Part shown: positions 42,941 to 53,500 of the stretch, in pieces
Numbering within the stretch: the first letter of the stretch is position 1
Layout: each line of letters opens with the position of its first letter
DNA from: Mobilicoccus massiliensis
GTDB lineage: Bacteria; Actinomycetota; Actinomycetes; Actinomycetales; Dermatophilaceae
Direction of reading: 5' to 3'
Assembly (NCBI RefSeq): GCF_000826525.2
Contig: NZ_LN651329.1
Coordinates: forward strand, 216,005-280,004
DNA length: 64,000 bases
Position numbers and translations under genes: made by a program
The notes under the pieces: model-generated
The model's input: the letters and a program-made list of their open reading frames with translations, nothing else
Databases searched by the model: none
What the model was told of the DNA's origin: nothing

Positions 42941-44506
42941 ATGGGGAGGCCGAGGAACGACCGACTCGCCGCTCTGGCCCGCAGGGTCGACATCCCTGTG
43001 TGGCAACGAGATTCGACGGCGCGACCCACCATGACCGTCCACGAGCCCTTCACCGGTGAGGTGCTCGGCGACGTTCCCGTCGGCACCGTCGACGACGTGG
43101 AGCACGCGTTCGTCCGGGCCCGCCGCGCCCAGGCCGAATGGGCGGAGACCCCGGTGCGTCGGCGGGCCGCGGTGCTGCGACGTTTCGCCGACCGCGTGCA
43201 CGCCCGCCGCGAGGAGATCCTCGACGTCGTCCAGGCCGAGAGCGGCAAGAACCGCATGTCGGCACTGGACGAGGTGCTCGACGCGATGCTCACTGCGCGC
43301 TTCTACGCCGACAAGGGGCCGGGGCTGCTCGCCGACCGCCGGATCCCCGGCGCGATCCCGCTGTTCTCGTCGGCGACGGTCGTCCGGCGGCCGCGCGGAG
43401 TCGTCGGCATGATCTCGCCGTGGAACTACCCGTTCAGTCTGCCCATGGGCGACGGCCTCGCCGCGCTGTTCGCCGGCAACGCCATCGTCCACAAGCCCGC
43501 GTCGCTCACACCCTTCAGCACCCTCCTCGGCGTCGAGCTGTGGGAGGAGGCGGGCCTGCCGCACGATGTGTGGCAGGTCGTGCCCGGCAGCGGCCGTGAG
43601 GTGGGCGGGGCCGTCGTCGACCGCTGCGACTTCCTCATGTTCACCGGCTCCTCGGCCACCGGCGCACGACTCGGCGCGCAGATCGGCCGGCGACTCGTGC
43701 CGTTCTCCGCCGAGCTCGGCGGCAAGAACCCGATGGTCGTCGGTGCCGGGGCCGACCTCGAGCAGGTCGCCGACATCGCGGTGCGCGCGTGCTTCGCGAG
43801 CGCCGGCCAGCTCTGCATGTCGATCGAGCGCATCTACGTCGAGCAGGAGGTCTACGACGAGTTCTGCGACGTGTTCGCCCGCCGGGTGCAGGCCATGCGG
43901 CTCGGTGCGGGGTACGGGTGGGGGCCTGAGATGGGCTCGCTCGTCTCCGAGGACCAGATGACGGTCGTCACCGAGCACGTGGCCGACGCCGTCGCCAAGG
44001 GCGCCACCGTCCTCGCGGGTGGTCACCGCCGCCCCGACCTGGGCCCGCTCTTCCACGAGCCGACCGTGCTCGTCGACGTCCCCGCCGACGCGACCTGCCA
44101 CGCGGAGGAGACCTTCGGCCCGGTCGTCTCCGTCTACCCGGTCGCGGATCTCGACGAGGCCGTCGCGCGCGCCAACGACTCCGAATACGGACTCACGGCG
44201 GCCGTGTTCTGCGCGACTCCGGAGCAGGGGTACGAGGTCGGCACCCGTATCGACGCCGGCATGGTCAACGTCGACGAGGGATACCCCGCCGCGTGGTCGA
44301 GCCTCGCAGGCCCGTCCGGTGGCACGGGGATCTCCGGTGTGGGCTACCGCCACGGCAGCGAAGGCCTGCTCAAGTACACCCAGGCCCACACCATCGCGAC
44401 CCAGAGTCGCGCGTTGAACTTCGGCGGCCCCGGATCGCTCCCCCAGCGGGTGTGGGGCCCGGCTCTCGCCCGCAGCACGAACCTGCTCAAGTACCTCAAG
44501 CGGTGA
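42941..44506 (+). CDS. Succinate-semialdehyde dehydrogenase-like aldehyde dehydrogenase
   Basis: The 521-residue protein is a complete aldehyde dehydrogenase. SPWNYPFSLPMGDGLAALFA and VHKPASLTPFSTLL form the cofactor site, FTGSSATGARLGAQIG the NAD loop, LGGKNPMVVGAGADLE the general base, and FASAGQLCMSIERIYVEQ the catalytic Cys. Its length, longer N terminus and NPMVV pattern fit the actinobacterial GabD2-type succinate-semialdehyde dehydrogenases, which feed the GABA shunt or alpha-ketoglutarate bypass into succinate. Start ATG at 42941 follows GAGGGAGG. It ends at a repeat element that faces the convergent DUF2252 gene. Confidence 0.85.
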   Translation: MGRPRNDRLAALARRVDIPVWQRDSTARPTMTVHEPFTGEVLGDVPVGTVDDVEHAFVRARRAQAEWAETPVRRRAAVLRRFADRVHARREEILDVVQAESGKNRMSALDEVLDAMLTARFYADKGPGLLADRRIPGAIPLFSSATVVRRPRGVVGMISPWNYPFSLPMGDGLAALFAGNAIVHKPASLTPFSTLLGVELWEEAGLPHDVWQVVPGSGREVGGAVVDRCDFLMFTGSSATGARLGAQIGRRLVPFSAELGGKNPMVVGAGADLEQVADIAVRACFASAGQLCMSIERIYVEQEVYDEFCDVFARRVQAMRLGAGYGWGPEMGSLVSEDQMTVVTEHVADAVAKGATVLAGGHRRPDLGPLFHEPTVLVDVPADATCHAEETFGPVVSVYPVADLDEAVARANDSEYGLTAAVFCATPEQGYEVGTRIDAGMVNVDEGYPAAWSSLAGPSGGTGISGVGYRHGSEGLLKYTQAHTIATQSRALNFGGPGSLPQRVWGPALARSTNLLKYLKR

Positions 44507-44524
44507 CGCGCGCCCACACCCCAG

Positions 44525-44632
44525 CGCCGAGACAGTAGTTTTCCCCGGGTCCAGACCGGGCGGTCGTGCGCGCCCCCGCACGAAAACGCCTGTCTCGGCG
44601 GTCCCGCCGCGGTGAAGACGCCTGTTCGAGCG
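44525..44632. repeat. Hairpin element with a hybrid form of the arm word
   Basis: The left arm 44525-44543 pairs with 44582-44600 over 19 nt with two mismatches. The right arm ends in GCCTGTCTCGGCG, which is half of each of the two arm words seen elsewhere. A second, direct copy of the right arm follows at 44614-44632 in the GCCTGTTCGAGCG form, so the layout is left arm, right arm, right arm, as in the array at 62625. It lies between convergent genes. Confidence 0.85.
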
Positions 44633-44656
44633 GGCGGGGGTGTTCGGACGCCGCCT

Positions 44657-46069
44657 TCAGATCCCCGGTTCGGAGGGCAGACGACCGGCCTTGACGGCCT
44701 TGGTGAGTTCGGCGTGGTCGCGTTCGGTCTGATCGGCGTACGCGCGGGCCCAGGCACAGAACGCCTCGACGGCGGAGTCCTTCTTGCCGAGGTAACCGGA
44801 GATGACCGACGCGCCGGAGGTGCGAGCGTGCCCCTTGGCGAGCAGCGTGCCCACGATGCCGGCGTAGTCGACGAGCGCGCGCGGGGTCATCGCGTCGAGC
44901 GGGACTCCGCCCTTCATGTTGCGCCACTGCCGCACGTAGTACTGGTGCTCTCCCACGGTCGTCCAGCCGAGCAGCGGGTCGGAGACCGTCTGCAGCTGTT
45001 GCTGGTACTCGACGACCCGTTGCCCCTGGTGGGCGTGCCAGGCCTGCTCGCCGTGGACGAACGGCGCGAGCACCGAGCGTTGGGCCTGTTTGAGCTGCAG
45101 GAACAGCACGTCGTCGGGGCGGGAGCCCACGAGCAGCGCGATCCAGGCGCGCATGCCGACCGACCCGACCCCGACGACCTTGTGGGCGATGTCGACCAGG
45201 GTGTAGCCGCCGACGATGCGCCGCCACTGCGGGGTGAGTGTCGGCAGGTAGGCGTCGAGTCCGGCGGCGAGGGCCTCGGCCTGCTCGTCGTCGGGGTGGG
45301 TGATGAGCGGCGGGTCGTCGACGATGCGCTCGGCGTGCGACGACCCGCCGGCGATCTTGGGCAGCTTGCGGTCGGAGGTGCGTTTGCGAGCGGCCTCGGC
45401 GGCGCGCTTGATCTCCGAGCGCAGGCTCTTCTCCGAGGCGGTCTCGTGCAGCCGGTCGACGTCGAGGTGGTCGAAGGCGCGCCACAGCAGAGGCTGTTTG
45501 GAGAGGAAGCTCACCTCGTCGCGGTAGGCGGTGACGCACGCGTGGATCGCGGCCTCGCACTGTTCCTCCGAGGTGCCGTTGCCGCGGCCCAGCACCCAGA
45601 TCGACGCCGTGAGCCGCCGCAGATCCCACTCCCAACTGCCGGTGTGGGCCTCGTCGAAGTCGTTGAGGTCGATGACCTGGTTGCCCTCGGGCGAGCGGTA
45701 GAACCCGATGTTGCCGACGTGGGCGTCGCCGCAGACCGTGGTCTGGACACCGGTGGCGGGCAGGTGCGCGACGTCGTGCGCCATGAGATTGGCGGTACCG
45801 CGCAGGAACCCGAACGGCGAGGCGGCCATCCGCGCCACCCGCAGACCGAAGAGCCAGGACAACCGGTCGACGTGGGAGGACCTGATGATGTCGACGACGC
45901 CCGGCCGGTCCTTCGTCGGCGTCCACTCCGCAAGGGCTGCGTGGGGCGTGGCCTCGCGGAGCGCCTTGCCGTGATTCACCCGCTCGCTGCGGTCGGTCGC
46001 CGGCACCTGGAACGAGGTGAACGCGTCCGCGAGGTGCAGCGCCGGGTCGGCGGAACGGCATTCGGGCAT
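44657..46069 (-). CDS. DUF2252 family protein
   Basis: This 470-residue protein matches the DUF2252 family, whose fold is related to kinase-like phosphotransferases but whose reaction is not known. The markers are QTTVCGDAHVGNIGFYRSPE, VIDLNDFDEAHTGSWEWDLR, KVVGVGSVGMRAWIALLVG and HEQ-like QAWHAHQGQRVVEYQQQLQT. The GDAHVGN and NDFDEAH parts resemble the catalytic and metal loops of aminoglycoside-phosphotransferase-like kinases (HxDxxxxN and D). ATG start at 46069. The upstream spacer up to dxr (46070-46235) has a low-complexity GCGGGTGCTG-like tract at 46082-46135. Confidence 0.85.
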   Translation of the reverse strand: MPECRSADPALHLADAFTSFQVPATDRSERVNHGKALREATPHAALAEWTPTKDRPGVVDIIRSSHVDRLSWLFGLRVARMAASPFGFLRGTANLMAHDVAHLPATGVQTTVCGDAHVGNIGFYRSPEGNQVIDLNDFDEAHTGSWEWDLRRLTASIWVLGRGNGTSEEQCEAAIHACVTAYRDEVSFLSKQPLLWRAFDHLDVDRLHETASEKSLRSEIKRAAEAARKRTSDRKLPKIAGGSSHAERIVDDPPLITHPDDEQAEALAAGLDAYLPTLTPQWRRIVGGYTLVDIAHKVVGVGSVGMRAWIALLVGSRPDDVLFLQLKQAQRSVLAPFVHGEQAWHAHQGQRVVEYQQQLQTVSDPLLGWTTVGEHQYYVRQWRNMKGGVPLDAMTPRALVDYAGIVGTLLAKGHARTSGASVISGYLGKKDSAVEAFCAWARAYADQTERDHAELTKAVKAGRLPSEPGI

Positions 46070-46081
46070 CGGGATCCTCCT

Positions 46082-46135
46082 GCGGGGTGCTGCGGCGTGT
46101 TGCGGGTGCTGTGCGGGTGCTGCGGGGGCGCTGTG
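46082..46135. repeat. Low-complexity TGCTGCGGG-type tract upstream of dxr
   Basis: Several near-repeats of GTGCTGCGGG follow one another in the divergent spacer. About 20 bases downstream, GCTAAT (46156-46161) could serve as a -10 element for dxr. Function unknown; possibly simple slippage sequence. Confidence 0.5.
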
Positions 46136-46235
46136 GAGTGCGGTCTGGATCGGACGCTAATCGGTGCTCCGGTGTCGTCTGCGTTCGACCCGCCGCCCGG
46201 TGAGCGTTGTCGGTGGGCTCTGTCACGATGGGCGC

Positions 46236-47492
46236 ATGCCGTCTCCTGCCGCTGCGTCTCCTGCCACCGAGGCCGATCTCGTCGACGGGTCGCCTCGGCG
46301 CCGCGATGTCGTCGTCCTGGGCTCGACCGGCTCGATCGGTACGCAGGCGCTCGACATCGTCCGGCGCAATCCCGATCGGTTCCGCGTCGTCGGGTTGTCC
46401 TCCGGCGGCAGCGATCTCGGTCTTCTCGCGCGTCAGGCCGTCGAGTTCGAGGTGCCGTTCGTCGCGGTCGCGTCGGGGGAGCGTGACGAGCTCCGGGCTG
46501 CGATCCGCGTCGCCGAGCGGCCGAGCGGACGCATGGGGGAGCCCGAGATCGCGGTCGGGCCGCAGGCGAGCACCCTCGCGGCCATGCAGCCCACCGATGT
46601 GGTCCTCAACGGCATCACCGGCTCGATCGGCCTCATGCCCACGCTCGCGGCGCTCGAGGCGGGCGCCACCCTCGCTCTGGCGAACAAGGAGTCGCTCATC
46701 GTCGGCGGCGACCTCGTCAGGGCCAAGGCGGGGCCGGGGCAGATCGTGCCGGTCGACTCCGAGCACAGCGCCCTCGCCCAGGCGTTGCGCAGCGGCACGC
46801 ACACCGAGGTCGCGCGGCTCGTCGTCACCGCGAGCGGGGGCCCGTTCCGCGGGCGCAGCCGCGCCGAGCTCGCCGAGGTCACGCCCGAGCAGGCGCTCGC
46901 CCACCCCACGTGGAACATGGGCCGGGTCGTCACCACCAACTCCGCGACCCTGGTCAACAAGGGCCTGGAGGTCATCGAGGCGCATCTGCTCTTCGACGTG
47001 CCCTTCGAGCGCATCGACGTCGTCGTGCACCCGCAGTCGGTCGTGCACTCGATGGTCGAGTTCGTCGACGGCTCGACGCTCGCGCAGGCCTCGCCGCCCG
47101 ACATGCGCCTGCCCATCGCGCTCGGCCTGGCGTGGCCCGACCGGGTGCCCCACGCGGCGCCGGGCTGCGACTGGTCCACGGCCGCCACCTGGGAGTTCTT
47201 CCCGCTCGACGACGAGGCGTTCCCCGCGGTGCGGCTCGCCCGGCGCGTCGGCGAGGCCGGCGGCACGTACCCGGCCGTCTACAACGCCGCCAACGAGGTG
47301 TGCGTCGATGCGTTCCACGACGGGCGCATCGGGTTCCTCGACATCGTCGACACCCTCGAGCGCGTCGTCGACGACTGGGACGCATCGCCGGAGGTGACGC
47401 CGAACAAAACGCACGCCGAGAACGTTGAGACGGTGCTCGCCGCCGACGCGTGGGCGCGTCGGCGGGCTCAGGCCGTTCTCGGGCTCGGTTGA
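46236..47492 (+). CDS. dxr: 1-deoxy-D-xylulose-5-phosphate reductoisomerase
   Basis: Dxr converts DXP to 2-C-methyl-D-erythritol 4-phosphate, the first committed step of the MEP isoprenoid pathway, and is the fosmidomycin target. The NADPH loop GSTGSIGTQ is at residues 29-37. Further motifs are [55 protein letters not shown] and [11 protein letters not shown]. Length 418 is a little long because of an N-terminal 20-residue extension. ATG start at 46236. It precedes rseP and ispG, the same order as in mycobacteria. Confidence 0.96.
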   Translation: MPSPAAASPATEADLVDGSPRRRDVVVLGSTGSIGTQALDIVRRNPDRFRVVGLSSGGSDLGLLARQAVEFEVPFVAVASGERDELRAAIRVAERPSGRMGEPEIAVGPQASTLAAMQPTDVVLNGITGSIGLMPTLAALEAGATLALANKESLIVGGDLVRAKAGPGQIVPVDSEHSALAQALRSGTHTEVARLVVTASGGPFRGRSRAELAEVTPEQALAHPTWNMGRVVTTNSATLVNKGLEVIEAHLLFDVPFERIDVVVHPQSVVHSMVEFVDGSTLAQASPPDMRLPIALGLAWPDRVPHAAPGCDWSTAATWEFFPLDDEAFPAVRLARRVGEAGGTYPAVYNAANEVCVDAFHDGRIGFLDIVDTLERVVDDWDASPEVTPNKTHAENVETVLAADAWARRRAQAVLGLG

Positions 47493-47552
47493 GAGGCTCG
47501 TGACGCAGCGGCGCTCCGGCACGGAGCGCGGAACGACGAAGGGACGTGACCG

Positions 47553-48923
47553 GTGACGGCGGTGTGGTACCTGCTGGGGGTGCTGGCGATGGTGGTCGGC
47601 ATCAGCGTCTCGATCGCGTTGCACGAGATCGGCCACCTCGTGCCCGCCAAGCGGTTCGGGGTCAAGTGCAGCCAGTACATGATCGGGTTCGGCCCCACCC
47701 TGTGGTCGACCCGCCGCGGTGAGACCGAGTACGGGTTCAAGGCCGTTCCGCTGGGTGGGTACGTGCGCATGCTCGGCATGTTCCCGCCCCGGATCCGGGG
47801 CGAGCTGGAGCCCAAGGCCCGTTCGGGGCGCTTCGCGACGATGATCGAGGACGCCCGCGCCGAGTCGCTCGCCGAGATCGAGCCGGGCGACGAGCACCGC
47901 GCGTTCTACCGGCTCAGTACCCCCAAGAAGATCGTCGTCATGCTCGGCGGACCGGTGATGAACCTGCTGCTCGCCACACTGATCTTCGCGTTCCTCGTCC
48001 CGATGAACGGCGCGGCTGCCCCCGTCGACGGCGCCGTGGTCGGATCCGTCTCGCAGTGCGTACGGCCGGTCTCGGCCGAGCCCACCGCCGGGCAGAAGCC
48101 GTGCACCGCCGCCGACACCCCGAGTCCCGCGGCCGTGGCCGGGCTGAGGCCGGGGGACGAGTTCGTCACGATCGCGGGGGAGAAGGTCACGAGCCCCGCC
48201 GACGTCGGCCGCATCGTGCGCACCCGCGCCGACCAGGCGCTGCCGGTCGTCGTCGAGCGCGACGGGCAACGGGTCGACCTCACGCTCACCCCGATCGCCA
48301 ACGAGATGCCGCAGGTCGACGCGAAGGGGCGTCCGGTCACCGACGCCTCGGGTGCGGCGAAGACGGTCACCGCGGGGTTCATCGGCACGAGCACCGGATC
48401 ACCGATGCGCGAGTACGACTCGCTCGCCGACGTGCCCGCGTTCGTCTGGTACGTCACCGAACGCACCGGCCGCGTCGTCCTCACCCTGCCGCAGCGGCTC
48501 GTCGACGTGTGGCAGGCCGCGTTCGGCACCGAGGAGCGTGATGCCGAGGGGCCGATGAGCGTCGTCGGGGTCGGACGGGTCGCCGGTGAGATGAGCTCCG
48601 ACCAGATGGTCGACCGCACCGGCTCGCCGATCACCTTGTCGCTGGGCGAGAAGGTCGCGTCCCTGTGGACTCTCATCGCGGGTCTCAACATCGCCCTGTT
48701 CGTCTTCAACCTCATCCCACTGCTGCCGCTCGACGGCGGCCACGTCGCGGGCGCCTTGTGGGAGGCGATCAAGCGCGGCGTCGCGAGACTCGCGCACCGC
48801 CCCGACCCGGGTTACGTCGACGTCGCCAAGGCGCTGCCGCTCACCTACGCCATGTCGATCGTGCTCATCGGCATGTCGGTCCTGCTCATCTACGCCGACC
48901 TCGTCAAGCCGGTCCGACTCTGA
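47553..48923 (+). CDS. rseP: Site-2 intramembrane zinc metalloprotease (RseP family)
   Basis: A membrane protease that cuts anti-sigma factors or other membrane substrates; the mycobacterial counterpart in the same position is Rip1. The zinc motif HEIGH is at residues 24-28 in the first helix, and the third ligand is in the LDG part of [21 protein letters not shown] domain sits between (about 150-260: [20 protein letters not shown]). Length is 456 residues with four membrane helices. GTG start at 47553, with CGAAGGGACG upstream. Confidence 0.93.
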   Translation: MTAVWYLLGVLAMVVGISVSIALHEIGHLVPAKRFGVKCSQYMIGFGPTLWSTRRGETEYGFKAVPLGGYVRMLGMFPPRIRGELEPKARSGRFATMIEDARAESLAEIEPGDEHRAFYRLSTPKKIVVMLGGPVMNLLLATLIFAFLVPMNGAAAPVDGAVVGSVSQCVRPVSAEPTAGQKPCTAADTPSPAAVAGLRPGDEFVTIAGEKVTSPADVGRIVRTRADQALPVVVERDGQRVDLTLTPIANEMPQVDAKGRPVTDASGAAKTVTAGFIGTSTGSPMREYDSLADVPAFVWYVTERTGRVVLTLPQRLVDVWQAAFGTEERDAEGPMSVVGVGRVAGEMSSDQMVDRTGSPITLSLGEKVASLWTLIAGLNIALFVFNLIPLLPLDGGHVAGALWEAIKRGVARLAHRPDPGYVDVAKALPLTYAMSIVLIGMSVLLIYADLVKPVRL

Positions 48924-48953
48924 CGGCTCCCTCGCGCAGCCATCGCGCGTCGT

Positions 48954-49017
48954 CGATCCGACCACGCGGCGATCGCATCGTGGTCGGATCGAGTCGGAAA
49001 CGACGGCTGTCTCGGCG
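48954..49017. repeat. 13-bp hairpin followed by the CGACGGCTGTCTCGGCG word
   Basis: Arms 48954-48966 and 48979-48991 (CGATCCGACCACG and its complement) form a hairpin 30 bases after the rseP stop. Immediately after it the 17-mer at 49001-49017, preceded by CGGAAA, repeats exactly the right arm of the element after ffh (1155-1177). Here the matching left arm is missing. It lies between rseP and ispG. Confidence 0.8.
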
Positions 49018-49098
49018 GATGATGCCGACATCGCGGGCTCAGGTGGAGCGCAGGGTCCGTTCAGGCGGCGCGGGAGGGCGTGCTCCATACTTGGACGT

Positions 49099-50268
49099 AT
49101 GAGCGTGAACCTCGGTATGCCTCGGGTCTCCGGCCCTGACGGCGGGGCCGTCATCGCCCCGCGTCGCCCCACTCGCAAGATCAAGGTCGGGTCGGTCTAC
49201 GTCGGGGGTGACGCGCCGGTCTCGGTGCAGTCGATGACCACGACGCCGACGACCGACATCAACGCCACCCTCCAGCAGATCGCCGAGCTCACCGCCGCCG
49301 GCTGCGACATCGTGCGCGTCGCGTGCCCGAGCCAGGACGACGCCGACGCGCTCCCGGCCATCGCGGCCAAGAGCCAGATCCCGGTCATCGCCGACATCCA
49401 CTTCCAGCCCAAGTACGTCTTCGCCGCGATCGAGGCCGGCTGCGCCGCGGTGCGGGTGAACCCGGGCAACATCCGCAAGTTCGACGACCAGGTCAAGGAG
49501 ATCGCGCGGGCCGCCAAGGACGCCGGGGTCAGCCTGCGCATCGGCGTCAACGCCGGCTCGCTCGACAAGCGGCTGTACCAGAAGTACGGCGGCCCGACCC
49601 CCGAGGCGCTCGTCGAGTCCGCGGTGTGGGAGGCGAGCCTGTTCGAGGAGCACGACTTCCACGACTTCAAGATCTCGGTCAAGCACAACGACCCGGTCGT
49701 CATGGTGCGGGCCTACGAGATGCTCAGCGAGCGCGGTGACTGGCCGCTGCACCTCGGCGTCACCGAGGCGGGGCCCGCGTTCCAGGGCACGATCAAGTCC
49801 TCCGTCGCGTTCGGCGCGCTGCTCTCGCGCGGCATCGGCGACACGATCCGCGTCTCGCTGTCGGCCCCGCCCGTCGAGGAGGTCAAGGTCGGCAACCAGA
49901 TCCTGCAGAGCCTCGGCCTCAAGCCTCGCAAGCTCGAGATCGTCTCGTGCCCGAGCTGCGGGCGCGCGCAGGTCGACGTCTACACCCTCGCCGACCGGGT
50001 CACCGCCGGTCTCGAAGGCATGACCGTGCCGCTGCGGGTCGCGGTCATGGGCTGCGTCGTCAACGGCCCCGGTGAGGCCCGCGAGGCCGACCTCGGCGTC
50101 GCCTCCGGCAACGGCAAGGGGCAGATCTTCGTCAAGGGCGAGGTCATCAAGACCGTCCCGGAGGACGCGATCGTCGAGACCCTCATCGAGGAGGCCATGC
50201 GCATCGCCGAGGAGATGGGCGAGCCGGTCGACGCCGAGGGTGGCGCTCCCACGGTCAGCGTGGGCTGA
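49099..50268 (+). CDS. ispG: (E)-4-hydroxy-3-methylbut-2-enyl-diphosphate synthase
   Basis: IspG is a [4Fe-4S] enzyme that opens the ring of MEcPP to HMBPP in the MEP pathway. The 389-residue protein has the TIM-barrel start [46 protein letters not shown] and [18 protein letters not shown]. Its cluster cysteines are in [13 protein letters not shown] and [19 protein letters not shown]. It starts with ATG at 49099. The adjacent dxr gene provides an earlier step of the same pathway. A sugar-use island follows instead of the usual GNAT gene. Confidence 0.96.
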   Translation: MSVNLGMPRVSGPDGGAVIAPRRPTRKIKVGSVYVGGDAPVSVQSMTTTPTTDINATLQQIAELTAAGCDIVRVACPSQDDADALPAIAAKSQIPVIADIHFQPKYVFAAIEAGCAAVRVNPGNIRKFDDQVKEIARAAKDAGVSLRIGVNAGSLDKRLYQKYGGPTPEALVESAVWEASLFEEHDFHDFKISVKHNDPVVMVRAYEMLSERGDWPLHLGVTEAGPAFQGTIKSSVAFGALLSRGIGDTIRVSLSAPPVEEVKVGNQILQSLGLKPRKLEIVSCPSCGRAQVDVYTLADRVTAGLEGMTVPLRVAVMGCVVNGPGEAREADLGVASGNGKGQIFVKGEVIKTVPEDAIVETLIEEAMRIAEEMGEPVDAEGGAPTVSVG

Positions 50269-50454
50269 GAGAGTCTCCGCTCGCCGACGCGCCCGCACAT
50301 CCGCTCGCAGACCGAGCCGCCGTCCCGTCCCCGGATCACCCTCGCTGGAGGGGATCCGGCCACGAGACGGCGGCTTCTGCGTCTGCCCATCTCTCCGATG
50401 CCGACCGCATCGGGGCCGTCGTCACTCTGGCCAAGCGGCGGGGCTCGCAGTAGG

Positions 50455-50470
50455 GTGGGAGCGATCCCAC
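50455..50470. promoter_or_regulatory. LacI-family operator, CelR-like palindrome
   Basis: GTGGGAGCGATCCCAC has 6-bp inverted arms around GCGA. It differs at only one base from the CelR operator of Thermobifida fusca (TGGGAGCGCTCCCA). It overlaps a TAGGGT hexamer (50453-50458) that may be the -10 of the lacZ transcript, and is 55 bases before the lacZ start. The divergent possibility is excluded because ispG runs the same way. Confidence 0.65.
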
Positions 50471-50525
50471 AGTGAGTCGAACTGAGGGAGCTCTCTTTTC
50501 GAACCGCGAAAGGGGCGAACACACG

Positions 50526-53500
50526 ATGGCGTGTGGGAGCGTTCACACAGATCTGATCGAGGCGATCGACGTGACCGGTCGCGAACCCGCCCGATCGTGG
50601 CGGCGAGACGACCCCCGCGCGACGCGGCTCGACGGTGCCTGGGCGTTCCGGTTCAGCCCCCGGCCCGTGGACGCTCCCCAGGACGCGCACCGGCCCGATG
50701 TCGACGACGCGGACTGGGCCCGCATCCGCGTGCCGTCGCACTGGAGTCTGCTGGGCGAGTACCCCGGGGCCGATCACAGCCCGCCGATCTACACGAACGT
50801 CGTCTTTCCCATCCCGCTCGACCCGCCGCGCGTCCCCGACGACAACCCGACGGGTGACTACCGGCGGTGGTTCGATCTCGACGCCGGTGAGGACGAGCGT
50901 GTCCTCATCCGCTTCGACGGGGTCGAGTCGGTGGCCCGCGTCCACGTCAACGGCACGCATGTCGGCGACGTCGCCGGGTCGCGCCTGCCGACCGAACTCG
51001 ACGTCACCGCGCACGTGCGCCCCGGCCGCAACCTGCTGCACGTGCGGGTGCACCAGTGGTCGGCACAGACCTACGTCGAGGACCAGGACCAGTGGTGGCT
51101 GCCCGGCATCTTTCGCGAGGTCACGCTGGTGCGCCGCCCGAGGCACGGGATCGATGACCACTGGCTGCGCGCCGACTTCGACCCGGCCACCGGCGAGGGC
51201 ATCCTCGATGTCGAGGTGCGGGCGAGCGAGGAGGCCTTCCCCGTCACGCTGCGAGTGCCGGAGCTCGGGATCGAGCGCACGTGGCAGGCCCGAGGCGAGG
51301 TGGAGCCGGTGGTCGTCGGTCGCGTCGTCCCGTGGTCGGCGGACCGGCCTCGGCTCTACGACGCGACCCTGAGCAACGCCCTCGACCAGGTCGCGACGCG
51401 GGTCGGCTTTCGGCGCATCGAGATTCGCGCACACCAGTGGCTCGTCAACGGCGTGCCCCTGCGCCTGCGAGGGGTCAACCGGCACGAGTTCCACCCCGAG
51501 AAGGGCCGGGTCTTCGACCCCGACGACGCGTACGCGGGGCTGCTGCTGATGAAGCGGCACAACGTCAACGCCATCCGCACCGCGCACTACCCGCCGCACC
51601 CGCAGCTGCTCGAATGGTGCGACGAGCTGGGGTTCTGGGTCATCGACGAGTGCGACATCGAGACCCACGGCTTCCAGCTCGCCGGCTGGCGCGGCAATCC
51701 CTCGGACGACCCGGCCTGGCGCGCGAACTACCTCGATCGCGTCGAGCGCATGGTCGAGCGCGACAAGAACCATCCGTGCATCGTCGCGTGGTCGCTCGGC
51801 AACGAGTCCGGGACCGGAGCCAACCTCGCCGCGATGGCGGAGTGGATCCACCGGCGCGACCCCGGCCGGCCGGTGCACTACGAGAGCGATCACGAGGGTG
51901 CGTACACCGACGTCGTCAGCCGCATGTACAGCTCGCTGCGGCAGATGCGCGAGCTCAGCGCCGGTCTCGGCGACGGTCTGGGCCCGACGCCGGGGCAGTC
52001 ACGAGCACTGGCGCAGCGGCCCATGGTGCTCTGCGAGTACGCGCACGCGATGGGCAACGGGCCGGGCGCGCTCGCCGAGTACGAGGAGCTGTTCGAGACG
52101 CTCGAGCAGTGGCACGGCGGGTTCGTGTGGGAGTGGCGCGATCACGGTCTGCTGACCCGCACCGAGGGCGGCGTCGAGTTCCACGGTTACGGCGGCGACT
52201 TCGGTGAGGTCGTGCACGACGGCAGCTTCGTCCGCGACGGTCTCGTTCTCGCCGACGGCACTCCGTCACCGGCCTTGCGCGACGTCGCGGCGGTGTTCAC
52301 GCCGGTCGTCATGACGATCCACCTCGAGGAGGAGGGGACCGGTGAGCTGCGCCTCCACAACCGCTACCACGCCCGCACCCTCGAGCACCTCTGCTTCCGG
52401 TGGACGCTCGAGACCGACGGCGAACGCGTCGATGCCGGGGTCCTCGCCTCCCCTCGCGTGGCCGCCGGAGAGCGTGGCGTGGTCGAGCTGCCCGCGGCGG
52501 CACTGGAGTGCCCGGGTCGTGACACCCACCTCACGGTCGTCGCCGAGCTCGCCGAGGACATGCCATGGGCGAGCGCCGGGCACGTCCTGTCCCGCAGCCA
52601 GGTGCGTCTCGACGCCGAGCCCGGCCCGGCCCGGCCCGCACCGAGCGCCGCCCCGGTCGTCCACGAGCGAGAGGTCCTCGTCGGCCCGGCGGTCCTCGAG
52701 CCGCACTCCGGCCGCCTTCGACGCCTCGGCGACCTCGAGGTGCACGACGCCGGAGTCGAGCTGTGGCGCGCCCCCACCGAGAACGACCTCCTCGGCGACT
52801 TCCCCTCCTACGAGCTCGCCGACCCGGCACTGAGCGAGGGCGCCCCCGGTCCGTCGTCGGCGCAGCGGTGGCGGCTCGCGGGCCTCGATCGGCTCGTCAC
52901 GACGACGCGCTCGGTCCGGGTCGAGAACGACGCCGTCGTCGCCGTTCAGCGCCTCATGGGGGCCCAGGCCGTCACCGGCGCCGAGAGCCGCGTGGCGTGG
53001 ACCGCCGACGGGAACGGGGTCGTCCTCACGCTCGACGTCACCCCGATCGGTCCGCTGGGGGAGTCGACGTGGCCTCGCGTCGGCTACCACCTCGCGTTGC
53101 CACCCGGTTACATGCGGGTCGAGTGGTTCGGCGTCGGGCCCGACGAGGGGTACGCCGACACCGGGAACGGCAACGTCGTCGGGCGGTTCGCCTGTGACAT
53201 CGACGATTTCGCCATTCGCTACGCCGTTCCGGAGGAGAGCGGCCACCGCCCCGGCCTGCGTCGGGCCCGGATCACCGGCCCCGGCCTGCCGCCCCTGCGC
53301 ATCGATGCGCTCGAGGCTCCCGGCTCCCGTGGCCGCCTGCCCGGTCTCACGGTGCTGCGGCACGACGTCCACGCGATCACCGCCGCCACGCACCAGCACG
53401 CGCTGGGACCGTCGACCGCGACCCACGTGTACCTCGACGCCGCCCAACACGGCATCGGGTCGCGCAGCTGCGGGCCCGACGTGCTGCCGGAGTACCAGCT

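Noticed and set aside
44496..48269. A 1257-codon open frame on the minus strand
   Set aside because: It covers DUF2252, dxr and rseP in other frames and is Arg/His/Asp-rich with no recognisable domain; high GC produces such shadow frames. DUF2252 in its own frame is convincing.
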